Assembly: GCA_036971475.1 (NCBI GenBank)
Contig: JBAIZL010000005.1
Location: 244,285,823 to 244,349,822, forward strand
Direction: 5' to 3'
Length of the DNA: 64,000 nt
From: Prosapia bicincta
Lineage: Eukaryota > Arthropoda > Insecta > Hemiptera > Cercopidae
The translations under genes were made by a program, and so were the position numbers. Each line of letters opens with the position of its first letter. Position 1 is the first letter of the stretch. This document shows, in pieces, positions 12,652 to 23,546 of the stretch. A model generated the notes under the pieces. It saw only the letters and a list, made by a program, of their open reading frames with translations, was not told the origin of the DNA and did not search any database.

Positions 12652-15267
12652 ATGATCAAGATCCTCCAAGTGAACCTACAGCATAGCAGGGCGGCGAGTG
12701 CTGTCGTGTGTAGGATGCTGGACAGGGGAAAGGTGGACTTGGTGCTCATCCAGGAACCATGGATTTCTGGAGGAAAAATATGCGGGCTGGCGACATCTGG
12801 AGGTAAGTTGTTGTATGATAAGGACTCCGGTGTTCCCAGGACGTGTATCCTGGTTAGGAGGGGGTTGTGTGCTTTTGTACTAACGAACTTCTGTTGCAGG
12901 GATTTGTTAGCAGTGACGGTGGAGCTGCGGGCGGAGGTAGGGATGAAGAGGCTGAACCTGGCCACGGCATATCTCCCCTTTGACTGCGCGGGGGCTCTGC
13001 CAACACAAGAGCTGAGGAGCCTGGTCGAGCACTGCGAGGCTGTGGATGAGGAGCTGCTGGTGGGGATGGATGCTAACTCCCATCACACTTCGTGGGGTAG
13101 TACAGGTACAAACACTAGAGGTGAGGAACTTTTAGCTTATCTTAGCTCTAAGAATCTACTAGTCCTAAATCAGGGGGAAGAGCCGACGTTTGTCACTAGG
13201 GCCAGACAGGAGGTCCTGGACATTACGGTGGCATCGAACCAGATGGCTAGGTATGTACTAAATTGGCATGTGTCGGATGAACCATCTACTTCTGATCACA
13301 GACATATTAGGTATGATATCTCTCTAAATCCAGCCATGCTTCGCCCAACCAGGGATCCAAGAAGAACAGACTGGGACTCCTACAGGAGGGACCTGGGTGT
13401 TCGGATTGAGGAGGCTGGATTGGAGTATGGTGGGAGGAGAGAGCTAGAAGACTCTGCCACATTGGTTGGCGAGGCTATAGTAGAATTCTTTACTGATAAC
13501 TGCCCTATCATTGAGGGGAGAAAAGTAGAGGATCCATCATGGTGGAATAAGAAGCTAGCCAAACTTCGGAAGACCACCAGTAGACTCTTTAATAGAGCAA
13601 AAAAGAAAGGGGAGTGGGACCAGTATAGGAAAACACTAACCGAATACAACAGGGCAATTAGAGAAGCGCGCAGGAAGTCCTGGAAGGAGTTTTGTCATGA
13701 GATTGACAAAACTCGGGAAGGGGCACGACTGTATAAAGTGCTCTCTAAGGACCCAGTTAACCCGGTGGGGATGCTAAGAACCCCACTGGGAAATATAACA
13801 AAAACGGCAGGGGAAACTGTGGAAGAATTAATCAGGACACATTTCCCTTCCAGTACCCTGAGGAAACTTGGGGGAGCAGACACTGAACCGGTTACCATAC
13901 TCTCCACAAGACGTGGTAAGAGGGAGGACTGGGAAGTGGCAAGGAGGATAGTAACTCCACAAAGGGTAAGATGGGCTATTGGCACTTTTAAACCCTACAA
14001 ATCTCCAGGTCCAGATGGGATCTATCCTGTGCTGCTGCAGCAGGGAATGGATATGCTGGTGCTGGTACTTACTAAATTATACAGGCTAAGCATTGCTCTA
14101 GGGCATGTGCCGGCAGCCTGGAAATCTAGTAAGGTGGTCTTTATACCTAAGCCCACCGGTAACCAATCGGAAGGGAAAGGATACAGACCTATCACACTCA
14201 TGTCCTTTGTTCTCAAGGGACTTGAAAAACTGGTTGATAGGCATATTAGGGGGGGTGCTTTGGCTATCAAACCACTGCATTGGAACCAGTATGCTTACCA
14301 ACCGGGGAAATCTTGCGAGAGAGCTCTCCATCAAGTGGTTGGTAGGATTGAGCAAATGATCGCTAAGAAAGGTTGTGCCATAGGTGCCTTCCTCGACATT
14401 GAAGGGGCTTTCAATAACCCCTCAGTGGAGACGATGGTAAGTGGTGCAAGACGTCATGGAGTGGATGCGACCACTTGTGGTTGGATAAGTTCCACGTTAA
14501 CAAACAGAAGCATTTCTGTAGAGGTGGCAGGGGAGGTCAGAAGGGCGGAGACAAGTCTGGGCTGTGCACAGGGGGGGGGGGGGGTTCTCTCTCCTCTGTT
14601 GTGGTGCCTAGTGGTTGACAACCTTATTGAACTCCTGAATGAACAGGGGTACTTCTGTCTAGGATATGCGGACGACATAGTTGTCCTGATCCTGGGCAGA
14701 TTCCCTGATACAGTCCTTGAGGTAATCAGGAATCCTCTACGACTGATTGAAGAGTTGTGTAAAAAGGAGAACCTTAGGGTAAATCCAAAAAAGACTGCTC
14801 TCATTAACTTCACCGGACAGCGAAAAGATCTGACGACCAGGATGCCCCGCTTGTTTGGTGAATACCTTGAGTTTGTGGGGGAGGTGAAGTACCTGGGAGT
14901 TACTCTGGACAGGAAACTCACCTGGAATCCACACCTTGAGAGGACAGTTAACAGGGCCAAAAGGGCACTGATGACTGTGAGAAGAATGGTGGGTAAGAAA
15001 TGGGGACTGAAGCCATCAATGATGCACTGGATGTATCTGAGGGTGATAAGACCTATGATTACCTATGGAGCTCTGGTGTGGTGGACAAAGGCCAACCAGG
15101 CACAGACAAGAGCTAAACTGAGCTCTATCCAGAGATTGGCCTGTCTGTGCACACTGGGAGCGATGTCAACTACACCAGGTGCAGCAATGGAAGTAATGCT
15201 TAACCTCCCTCCCCTTGAGCTTGTCCTTAGGGGAGAGGCGAGGCTAGCGGCATGGAGATTGCGCTAA
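12652..15267 (+). pseudogene. LINE ORF2, endonuclease-reverse transcriptase part
   Basis: An 871-codon frame from ATG. Residues 1-220 are an AP-like endonuclease that nicks target DNA: the catalytic-type residues N8 (QVNLQHS), E35 (QEPW), D140/N142 (GMDANSHHTSWG) and S214-D215-H216 are all present. The reverse transcriptase follows, with GYRPITLMS, motif A FLDIEGAFNN (D582), the (Q)GG..VLSP block and YADD (D674, D675). The frame ends at TAA 15265-15267, just after WRLR. The same frame then reads on for about 27 codons (YEYRVRGQRTRLGNGQ) to a second stop at 15355, so the TAA looks like a point mutation inside ORF2. RNase H continues in another frame from 15354. A run of 14 G at 14571-14584 puts four Gly where relatives usually have two. 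Identification is secure; activity is unlikely. Confidence 0.93.
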
Positions 15268-15353
15268 CCTCCCAGATGTCTCGGGACATATGAGTATCGA
15301 GTGCGTGGTCAAAGAACCCGTCTTGGAAATGGGCAGCGACCACATTACGTCGA

Positions 15354-16244
15354 ATGAAGGTCCACCAAACTGTGATGGAATGGTCAGGGACATTAACATC
15401 GGGAGCTCAGATCTGGTACACAGATGGCTCCAAGATGGACTTCGGCACTGGAGCGGGGGTGTATTGTAAAAACCCAGGGGTAGAACGAGTTTTTCCCTTG
15501 GGGAGGCATACCTCTGTCTTTCAGGCCGAAGTATATGCTATAAATACCTGTCTGGGAGAGATGGCGAGAAGGGAAACACATGGGGCCTTGATTGCTATTT
15601 TCTCCGATAGTCAGGCAGCAATTAAGGCACTAAACGGACACGTGGTCACCTCGGCCATAGTCAGGGAGTGCCTAATTAACCTACAAGCTCTGGCAAGGCA
15701 CAATCAAGTCAAGATTGGTTGGGTGCCAGGGCATAGGGGAATACTTGGAAATGAAGCCGCAGATGCGCTGGCCAGGGAGAGGTCCTCGACTCCCCTGATT
15801 GGACCGGAACCTGCGGTGGGTATTTCCAAATCCATGGTCAGGATGACAGTGCGAAGGTGGATGGCTGAAAGACACTGTGAGCACTGGATCAGGGCCGAAG
15901 GGATGAGACACAGTAAGCTAACCCTTAGGAGACCTTCCTTGGGGCTGCAGAAGAGTCTCATCTATCTGTCTAGGCAGGAATTAAGGATAGCCACAGGACT
16001 ACTCACGGGACACTGTGGACTAAGGAAACATTTGCATAAAATGGGTATCTACAAGGATGAACCAGTGTGCAGATTGTGCGGGCAGGAACAGGAGACTGCC
16101 ACACACATCATTTTCAGATGTGGAGTACTTGCTGAGAGGCGCTTCAACCTCTTTGGTGATGGAACGGCTTTGGTGGATGCTGAAGGTAAAACTCTAGTCA
16201 GGAAACTCCTAAACCTGATAAGAGGGAAGGGGTTATTTGACTAG
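15354..16244 (+). pseudogene. LINE ORF2, RNase H and CCHC C-terminal part
   Basis: A 296-codon frame continuing ORF2 after a frameshift near 15345-15355. The ATG is internal, not a true start. RNase H would remove the RNA template strand during second-strand synthesis. The four expected acidic residues are present: D24 (YTDGSK), E59 (FQAEVYA), D85 (FSDSQAA) and D137 (GNEAADALA), with H127 in WVPGHRG. The C-terminal finger is C239-x2-C242-x8-H251-x4-C256, typical of R1-like and I-like LINEs. The domain is not decayed, so only the upstream stop and the frameshift separate it from the reverse transcriptase. Confidence 0.92.
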
Positions 16245-16331
16245 ATCAGGGAGGTAAGTACAATATACCTTAAGGTAGCAGTGCTTCGGGCAATTCAAAC
16301 CCGCTCCCAAGTTAAAAAAAAAAAAAAAAAA
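16245..16331 (+). other. 3'UTR and poly(A) of the R1-like LINE
   Basis: A short 3'UTR containing TACCTTAAGGTA, followed by an A-run, abuts the right target-site duplication at 16332-16343. Confidence 0.85.
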
Positions 16332-16343
16332 AACTATTGTGAC
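16332..16343. repeat. right target-site duplication of R1-like LINE
   Basis: Exact repeat of AACTATTGTGAC from 11821-11832. Confidence 0.92.
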
Positions 16344-17563
16344 ATAAATAAAACTGAATATCTACAAGAGGAATAAAAGTGAAGTATTTTACTAGTAACC
16401 TGAGAAAGACCTGTGTATAGGAAATGTCGATGCTCTTCGATTACAAAAGCCGAATACGCTAGTGAAAATCGATTAATGACCCATTGATATTAGATTCTGA
16501 ACCTCATCAGTTAACGGCTACGGTGAGAATTGAAGAGACAAAATACAAATTTGTTTAAACATTTTTATCACTAAACCTATATTGTACTAAAAAGTAGGCC
16601 TATTATTTGATTCATTATTAAATAGTACTATAAACATCCCAGGTTTTCATCACTTTACGCTTTATACCACCCTTGTGGGCATACCTGCTCCCTCCCCTAT
16701 AAACGGCCAATAACAATACGTTACAGAAGAGGCTTTCTAAATGATATTCCAGATAATAGTATACACATTTAATTTTAGTAAACATAACTCTCTTTTGAAC
16801 ATATTACTATCATAAACGAGTAATGAAAGGTTGATCAAGGACAAGAAACAGAAGGCATATCAGGTTATTATTCATTTCAGACACATATTTGAAAAATTCC
16901 AAATTTCTTGCTAATCATTCAAATTCGATTTGTTTAAGCAACTATGGTTTAAACAAATGTAGAGGCAAGAAACTGAGTGAATGTTGCATTGTCATCTAAT
17001 TCTGACCTATGTTTGAAATTTCAGGTCTCTAGCTCGTCGGGAAGTTAGATTAAACTCGATTGCAAATGCCACTTAGACGGACAGACAGATATGATGAAAA
17101 CCGAACAAGTAAAAACGTGGTAATAATAGAGGTAATGTATGAGATGTAATCAGAGATTTTCTCTGCGTAACCATTAGTGTTCAAAATTTCTCTCTGAGCG
17201 TGAGGATTTAGGTTTAGTACTTTGAGGTTTTCGAAACATTCTGATAAAAAAATGAAATGTAAAAAATTAATCAATATCACCTATAAAATTTCTTTATAGA
17301 TTTTGTTCTCTTAAACAGACGAACAAAATTTAAAATTTCAATTCAAGTTAATTAATCTATCAAACTTTATTAAGTTTAGAGAGCAAAGGAAATATTTGAG
17401 AAAAATGAGACTTTCTATGGTATTTCTTTAGGTCCTTATAATCAAATAGTTGTACTTTTTCAATGCATTTAAAATATTGTACCGCCCACAGATTAAAATG
17501 TCTCTTCTAAACCATAAAAAAGTATACTAATATTGAAGTAATCATTAATTTTAGTATACAATT
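16344..17563. other. AT-rich non-coding DNA
   Basis: No gene or repeat recognised. Confidence 0.5.
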
Positions 17564-17564
17564 G

Positions 17565-17868
17565 AGTGCAAACCACGTAACCGTGCACTTGGCCCTGAGA
17601 GATCGCAGAAGATGTTTCTTGCTCTACCACTTGCGAAAACATGTTACATATTCAGAATATTCTATACACCATCAGCTTCTGCATCCGATGTCTAACACAT
17701 GCTTCAAGATTGTTTGTTATAATCAAATTTATCTAATTTATCTATGCAAGTCAGTGTTATGACAATTCTTATCATGTTTGTAGGAACGTATTTATAATGA
17801 CCCTCTACATCATGTCTCCCCTACTGTGATGTCTCAAAGCCAAGTGGACGGTTACGTGGTCCGCACTA
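17565..17868. mobile_element. small non-autonomous DNA transposon with terminal inverted repeats
   Basis: The left end, from about 17566 (AGTGCAAACCACGTAACCGT), matches the inverted right end at about 17825-17868 (AGTGCGGACCACGTAACCGT, reading inward). Similarity continues through CACTTGGC and GAGAxATCxCAG, about 45 bp in all with a handful of mismatches. The 300-bp interior has no coding sign. I cannot fix the target-site duplication; TATA lies close to both ends. The family is not recognised. Confidence 0.7.
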
Positions 17869-20800
17869 TATATGTTTGTTTTCAAATTAAAATGGCAATA
17901 TTTTGAACCATTCCAACTACCTTTGTGTGCTAATTTGTATCTTTATAAAGTTCTCTTTACTATTACCTTATTTTAAATATGGGTTTAACTTAACGTTTCT
18001 TAACATCAAGTTCATCGTTTTCTCTCTCTATTTTTTATTTTATTCATATTAACACCACTTACTGACACAACATCAACATAGGCAATTGCTGTGCTAGATT
18101 TCAGAGTATGCAATCGAGTTCAAAATCGTGCACAAATTCTTCCCGACTCCCTTTAATTCGTACCCGATACGCTCTCGCTAACAGCCCGACTTCTGACAAC
18201 AGAGAAAGCATAGCTGCAAGGAATCAGCAAAGCCGGCTGTAATTTGTCAAAACAAAGCCAGAATAACAGAGGGCGCCGAGCTCCGTGAGAACCTCCGGAG
18301 TGCCGCCGGCGGTGACGCGTCCAAGCCGCCCCTTTCATCCGCTTGAAATATCGATCTTAATAGTGGCCACATTCAAATTAGTTGTAGCGAGAAATATGTC
18401 CGTCGGATCGATACTTTACGTTCATATTTCAAAAGTGGGGATTGACGTGCGGAGAGATTTCGCTCAAGATTGGAAAGCAAATCAGAGATAAGTAGAGGCT
18501 GTATCTGAGTGTGTGGTGCAACGAAAATACAGGCGGTTGAAAGGTTACTATGTCCGGAAGGGAAATAATCGCCATTATTCCTTACTACTCTGTATTTGTC
18601 TGTCTTTCTGCGATCATTTGTTTGTCGTTAAGGAAAACAAATTTACTAGATATAGATTCATTACCTAGCATTAGGATTTCATACGACAATCTTGTAAATA
18701 TATTCCCATACTAAAACTTATAAAAAGTCAATTATTTTCAAAATATTTTATGACTAACAGGTACAGACTCGTCTTACTAGACAAATAAAATAACTTGAAT
18801 GGCACATTAGTTGAAATCAGAGTTTTATCTCGATTAGTTTGGTGAATAAAATTCAATCTAGTAGTTTATCATTTTCTTTCTATCAACAAATATTAAAATT
18901 ATAAAATTTGTTTTACGTTAAAAAAGGAGTTGATACATTTTCATCTTTAAAATATTTGCCTACTGAATTTAGTACATAAAGAGTAAATTTGAAATAAGTT
19001 TCTTTATTTGTTTTAACGTTTTTACCACTTATTGAATCAAATTCAACCGTAGACGGGATTGGGGTAAAACCTCCCTTCAACCCACTTGTGTGTAAATCTA
19101 CCTAAAGTATGCGACATTGACCTTCTAATGATTTAATCTCGCCATATTCCCAGTTCCTGGAAACCATAATTCCTTTATCTAATTCCATCTACCCTTCGAT
19201 AATCTTCTTACCACAGAGGGTGTAACGGGTAGCCAATTCTTTATGGGCTCAATGGGCAGTAGGTACTCGAGGCCAGTTCATCCCTCTCTAGCAAGCTTTT
19301 GTTCATACTGTCTATATTTGTAGTCCTTTAATATTTTTTCCAAGATAAATAGTGAGCATAATGCTTCATCAAACAACAAAAATGAATCAAATAGTATCTC
19401 TTTTGAGATTTCATCAAAATTTAACAATAATGTTTAAAAAAATGTAAAATTTTTTCCGAATATAAAATGGTAGTTGAATAAGTTGAAGCATATATTTGAA
19501 GCTAACCAAGGAATCATATATTAAAAAACTAATACTTTTTCCCACTAACCCATACGTTTGGGCTTACCAGGGACCAGTATTTTCCATTAACCAAGACTAC
19601 AGCAACCACCGACAATCGTTCCTCTCCTAAACTAGAACTACTTTTTGATATATTACCCTGAACTAATTACTAATGATAGTTCTCTTGGAATGAATAGAAT
19701 TTGGGATTAAAAAAGTAATACATGGAGAACGATTGATTACTAGTAATTTTTTAAATCACAAATATTTTTGTTTCAATTTGTTACTTTGCTTTAAACTCCT
19801 TTTCAACAATATCTTATCCAAATAATTTTATTTGATATATCTCAATGATTTTACACCTCATTATGTTTTTTCGTTTGTATTCTGAAACTTACTACAATTT
19901 ACTAGTATTTCATACTATTTTATTCGAATTTTAATGAGAAATGGATTTTGAAATTAACAAAAATGATGCTAAACCTTAGTTCCACATTAATTCACTATAA
20001 AAAATGTTCTTATTAAAATAACTTACTGTACAAAGCTTATAGTGAAAATTAGTAACAAAATTTATTGTAATTTTTTTAATATGTTTTTTTTATTTTTAAA
20101 AATTAAATTTATTTTAAGAAGAACAATTACGATGAGAAATGTTATTTTAAAATATAAGTTTATTAGAAATTAAAAGAATTTATTTTTCACTGATGTTGAA
20201 AACTGAAATTAAATACAGAATTATGGGTAATTTCGGACGAAAAACTTTGAAATAGTGTAAAATTCTAATAACGTTATTGTTATTGATGAGTTTACAATGT
20301 TATTACCAAACGTAATTAATTTTAAAGAAACCGTACACAATGTTTTAAATCATTATAAATAATAACGTATTTTATGTAATTTCATAATTATTTTATATTT
20401 TAATTTAAAAGAATTAGTTTTTAATATTATTAAAATTTATGAATACTTAATATCAGTTTTGTAATTAAAAAAACTATTATTTTGAACCTAAGTTTTGTGT
20501 TTAGTATAAACTAAATAATTCTATGACACAGTCATAGGATTGCTAATCTTTTGGGATACATTACTTGAGTCGTACGATTTTCACGGCAAAATAAATAGGC
20601 ATGGTGGCTTTATGTTATGAGAGATTCCATCGTGTTGATTTCTAGGTGATGGAAATAAAATTATTTTAATTCAGTAAATTCTCTCGAAATCGCTCGTTCG
20701 TTATGTTTTAGAGGATCAGATACATCCTGCACTCACTGAGCAGTTATTTCGGGTAGTTTAAATAGAAACACTGGGATGGCTCCAATAGTATTGTAAAAAG

Positions 20801-21000
20801 AAACAATTCACCGTTTCTCAATTTGCTTTACTAATTTCTTTTAAAAAATCTCAAATCTTGTTTAGGGAGATATAATTTATAGCCTACCTAATTAACATAA
20901 TTATACAGGTGTCTCAAAAATAGCCCGAAAGGGGAAACAATTTTCTATAGTGTATCAGTGTTTACAGGCGAATGAGGCAAAATTACCACTATTGTTTTCA
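17869..21000. other. non-coding DNA with a GC-rich island
   Basis: Mostly AT-rich and featureless. Positions about 18150-18500 are GC-rich with CpGs, including a GCCGCCGGCGGTGACGCG stretch. This suggests a conserved non-coding or promoter-like block, but no coding frame is convincing. Confidence 0.45.
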
Positions 21001-21012
21001 TTTAACGTCAAC
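21001..21012. repeat. left target-site duplication of jockey-like LINE
   Basis: TTTAACGTCAAC (preceded by A) is repeated exactly at 23535-23546 right after the poly(A), so the 5' boundary of the element falls at 21013. Confidence 0.93.
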
Positions 21013-23361
21013 TTCCCCCCGAAACATAACCTAAAGGAAGACGATTACACAATGATAATCCGACATCTAGGAGAGAGATTCGTCCTTGGAGGCGATTTTA
21101 ACGCCAAACATTCCCTATGGGGTTCCCGATTGGATAATACAAAAGGGAGAGAACTTAAAAATGCAATAGAAAAAACTGGATGTAAAGTACATTCAACTGG
21201 GAAACCGACCTACTGGCCTACAGACAGAAACAAGACCCCAGACGTTCTGGATTTTTTCATAACCAGAAAATTTGCGGCAAATTTCATTACCTTGGAGGAC
21301 AGCTATGACTTGGACTCGGATCACTCATCGATCATCATGACATTGAGCGAAACTATCATCAAAAAGCCAGCGAAACCGACTTTATGCAATAAAACTACGG
21401 ATTGGGAAAGTTTTAAATTACAACTAGATCAGGGAATTACCCTCGACATTGATCTGTCTACTGGGGATCATCTTGACGAGGCGGTGACAAAATTTACCAG
21501 TCTTATTCAACAAGCAGTGTGGGATAACACTAGAACAATTACTCATAAAACACCTGGATACAACTACCCTATGGAAGTAAGAAACCTAGTAAAGAACAAA
21601 AGAAGAACCAGGCAAAAATGGCAGCGTACAAGAGATCCCGTCGTTAAAAATCATCTCAATAGAGAATCCCAACAAATCAAAAGATTGATCCACCAACTGA
21701 GAGAAGACTCTGCAAACTCCTTCCTCGAGAATCTGTCTGCAGACAAAAACACTAACTATTCCCTCTGGAAAACAACGAGAAGACTGAAAAGGAAAATCTA
21801 TCATGTACCACCCATCCTGAAAGAGAACAATGAATGGGCAAGATCGGACCAAGAAAAAGCTGACACGTTTGGAGATCATCTGGAAAACATCTTCAAGCCG
21901 AATGAAGCCACGAATGAAGAAGAACTTCACCTAAACACTAATAATCAGTCTAAAATTATTAAAAAAGTGACATTAAAAGAGCTTAAACGAGAACTAAAAT
22001 ACAACTTGAACCCGAAGAAAGCACCAGGATACGATTTAATCACAGGACTAGTGCTGAAAAAACTGACAACAAAAGGACTAAAAATGTTTTTATTATTAAT
22101 TAATGCGTCCCTTAGACTTATGCACGTCCCTGCAACATGGAAAGTGGCGGAGATGATCATGATCCTGAAACCCGGCAAAACAGCAACAGAGGTCAAGTCG
22201 TATAGGCCGATATCACTTCTACCTATAATGTCAAAACTCTTTGAAAAGCTGCTTCTCAACAGGCTTAAACCTATCATCGTGGAAAAGAACTTATTGCCCG
22301 ACCATCAATTTGGATTCAGGCGAGGACACTCTACGGTGGAACAGGTGCATCGACTAATTGACATCATTGAAAAAGCTCTGGAAGGTGAGGAGGTCTGCTC
22401 GATTGTCTTCCTGAATGTTTCACAAGCCTTCGATAAAGTTTGGCATGAAGGCTTGATTCACAAACTCAACATGTTTCTGCCAGCCCAGTTTGTGAATCTA
22501 CTGAAATCGTACATATCGAACAGACTGTTTCGAGTAAACCACGAATCTACGTATTCTGACTTCAAGGAAATACAAGCTGGAGTCCCACAAGGCAGCGTAT
22601 TGGGACCAATCCTGTACTTGCTGTACACCAGTGATCTTCCGCAAACAGCCAACGTCATCACGGCCACTTTCGCAGACGACACATCAAACGCAGCGACAGC
22701 GAAAACCGTTCAAGAATCGACAACACGCTTACAAAGATCAAACGATTCAGTTGAGGCTTGGACCAAGAAATGGCGCATCAAACTCAACGACCAGAAGGCA
22801 GTCCATGTGAACTTTACAAACAAGAGGATCCCAAACCCTCAGAGGCTCGAAATGAATGGAAGTGTTATCCCATATCATGATTCAGCTAAATATCTCGGCA
22901 TGAATCTTGATGCAAAAGCCAAATGGGTCGAGCATGTCAAAATAAAACTCACAGAACTCCAGACTCGCTACAGGCAAATGTATTGGCTACTCGGTCGAAA
23001 TTCACGGGTATCAATATACAACAAGCTATTGGTATATAACCAAATCCTCAAACCGGTTTGGACGTATGGTATACAGCTTTGGGGCTGTGCCAGCAAATGT
23101 CACATACAAGGGATACAACGCTTCCAGAACAAAGTACTAAGAAACATCGCCAACGCTCCTTGGTATGTGCGTAACAGTGACTTGCATTGCGATCTTGGTG
23201 TACCCATGGTCGAGGAAGTCATAAAACAGAACGCCATCAAACACGTAAATCGGCTCACTCAACACGAAAATCCTGAGGCACTGAGACTTCTCGACAACAA
23301 CCACCTGACAAGACGACTCAAAAGGACAAAACCATTTGAACTCGTTGAACGACAAGAGTGA
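21013..23361 (+). pseudogene. jockey-like LINE ORF2 fragment (partial endonuclease plus reverse transcriptase)
   Basis: One uninterrupted frame. It appears to begin at a GTG at 20950, but codons before 21013 belong to the host flank and the target-site duplication, so numbering from 20950 is only for reference. The endonuclease keeps GGDFNAKHSLWGS and SDHSS but has lost its N-terminal catalytic Asn and Glu. The reverse transcriptase has YRPISLLP, GFRRGHSTVEQ, motif A as FLNVSQAFDKVWH, VPQGSVLGP and FADD (D576, D577). Motif A normally has Asp where residue 489 is Asn (AAT, 22414-22416), which should abolish polymerisation. With the truncation this copy is dead although the frame is open. No RNase H follows. 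Confidence 0.93.
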
Positions 23362-23501
23362 CAACAATACTCTTCCTCACGCCGGTTGGCTTCCAACATC
23401 AAACAAGATACAATAGAAATCAATGGATTCTTTGTAATATAAGCTAAAATATAATTATTAAATGTAAATTAATGGTTGGTCAGAAATGACCAGTTTTAAT
23501 A

Positions 23502-23534
<33 letters not shown>
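23362..23534 (+). other. 3'UTR and poly(A) of jockey-like LINE
   Basis: The 3'UTR carries the small inverted repeat TGGTCAGAAATGACCA, then an AATAATAAAA stretch and about 30 A residues. Confidence 0.85.
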
Positions 23535-23537
<3 letters not shown>

Positions 23538-23546
23538 AACGTCAAC
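23535..23546. repeat. right target-site duplication of jockey-like LINE
   Basis: Exact copy of TTTAACGTCAAC at 21001-21012. Confidence 0.93.

Larger units (their letters stand above)
11833..16331 (+). mobile_element. R1/LOA-like non-LTR retrotransposon (LINE)
   Basis: A 4.5-kb insertion bounded by a 12-bp target-site duplication and ending in about 18 A residues. In order it holds a GC-rich 5' leader of about 820 bp, an AP-type endonuclease, a reverse transcriptase, an RNase H domain, a C-terminal CCHC-like finger, and a short 3'UTR. Such elements copy themselves by target-primed reverse transcription. The endonuclease plus RNase H layout and the FLDIEGAFNN and YADD motifs fit the R1/LOA/I group, but I cannot place the clade exactly without a tree. 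No ORF1-type gag with CCHC knuckles is visible in the leader. One stop and one frameshift make this copy non-autonomous, yet the rest of the frame is intact, so the insertion is fairly young. It is clearly more GC-rich than its surroundings. Confidence 0.95.
21013..23534 (+). mobile_element. jockey-like LINE, 5'-truncated
   Basis: A 2.5-kb insertion bounded by a 12-13-bp target-site duplication and ending in about 30 A residues. It starts inside the endonuclease domain at the PPKHN segment and continues through the reverse transcriptase to a stop at 23361, then a 3'UTR of about 140 bp. A 5' truncation with poly(A) and target-site duplication is the usual product of incomplete target-primed reverse transcription. 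The clade call rests on VPQGSVLGPILYLLYTSDLP, FADD and the C-terminal WTKKWRIKLN-type segment, and the absence of RNase H agrees with it. Confidence 0.94.
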
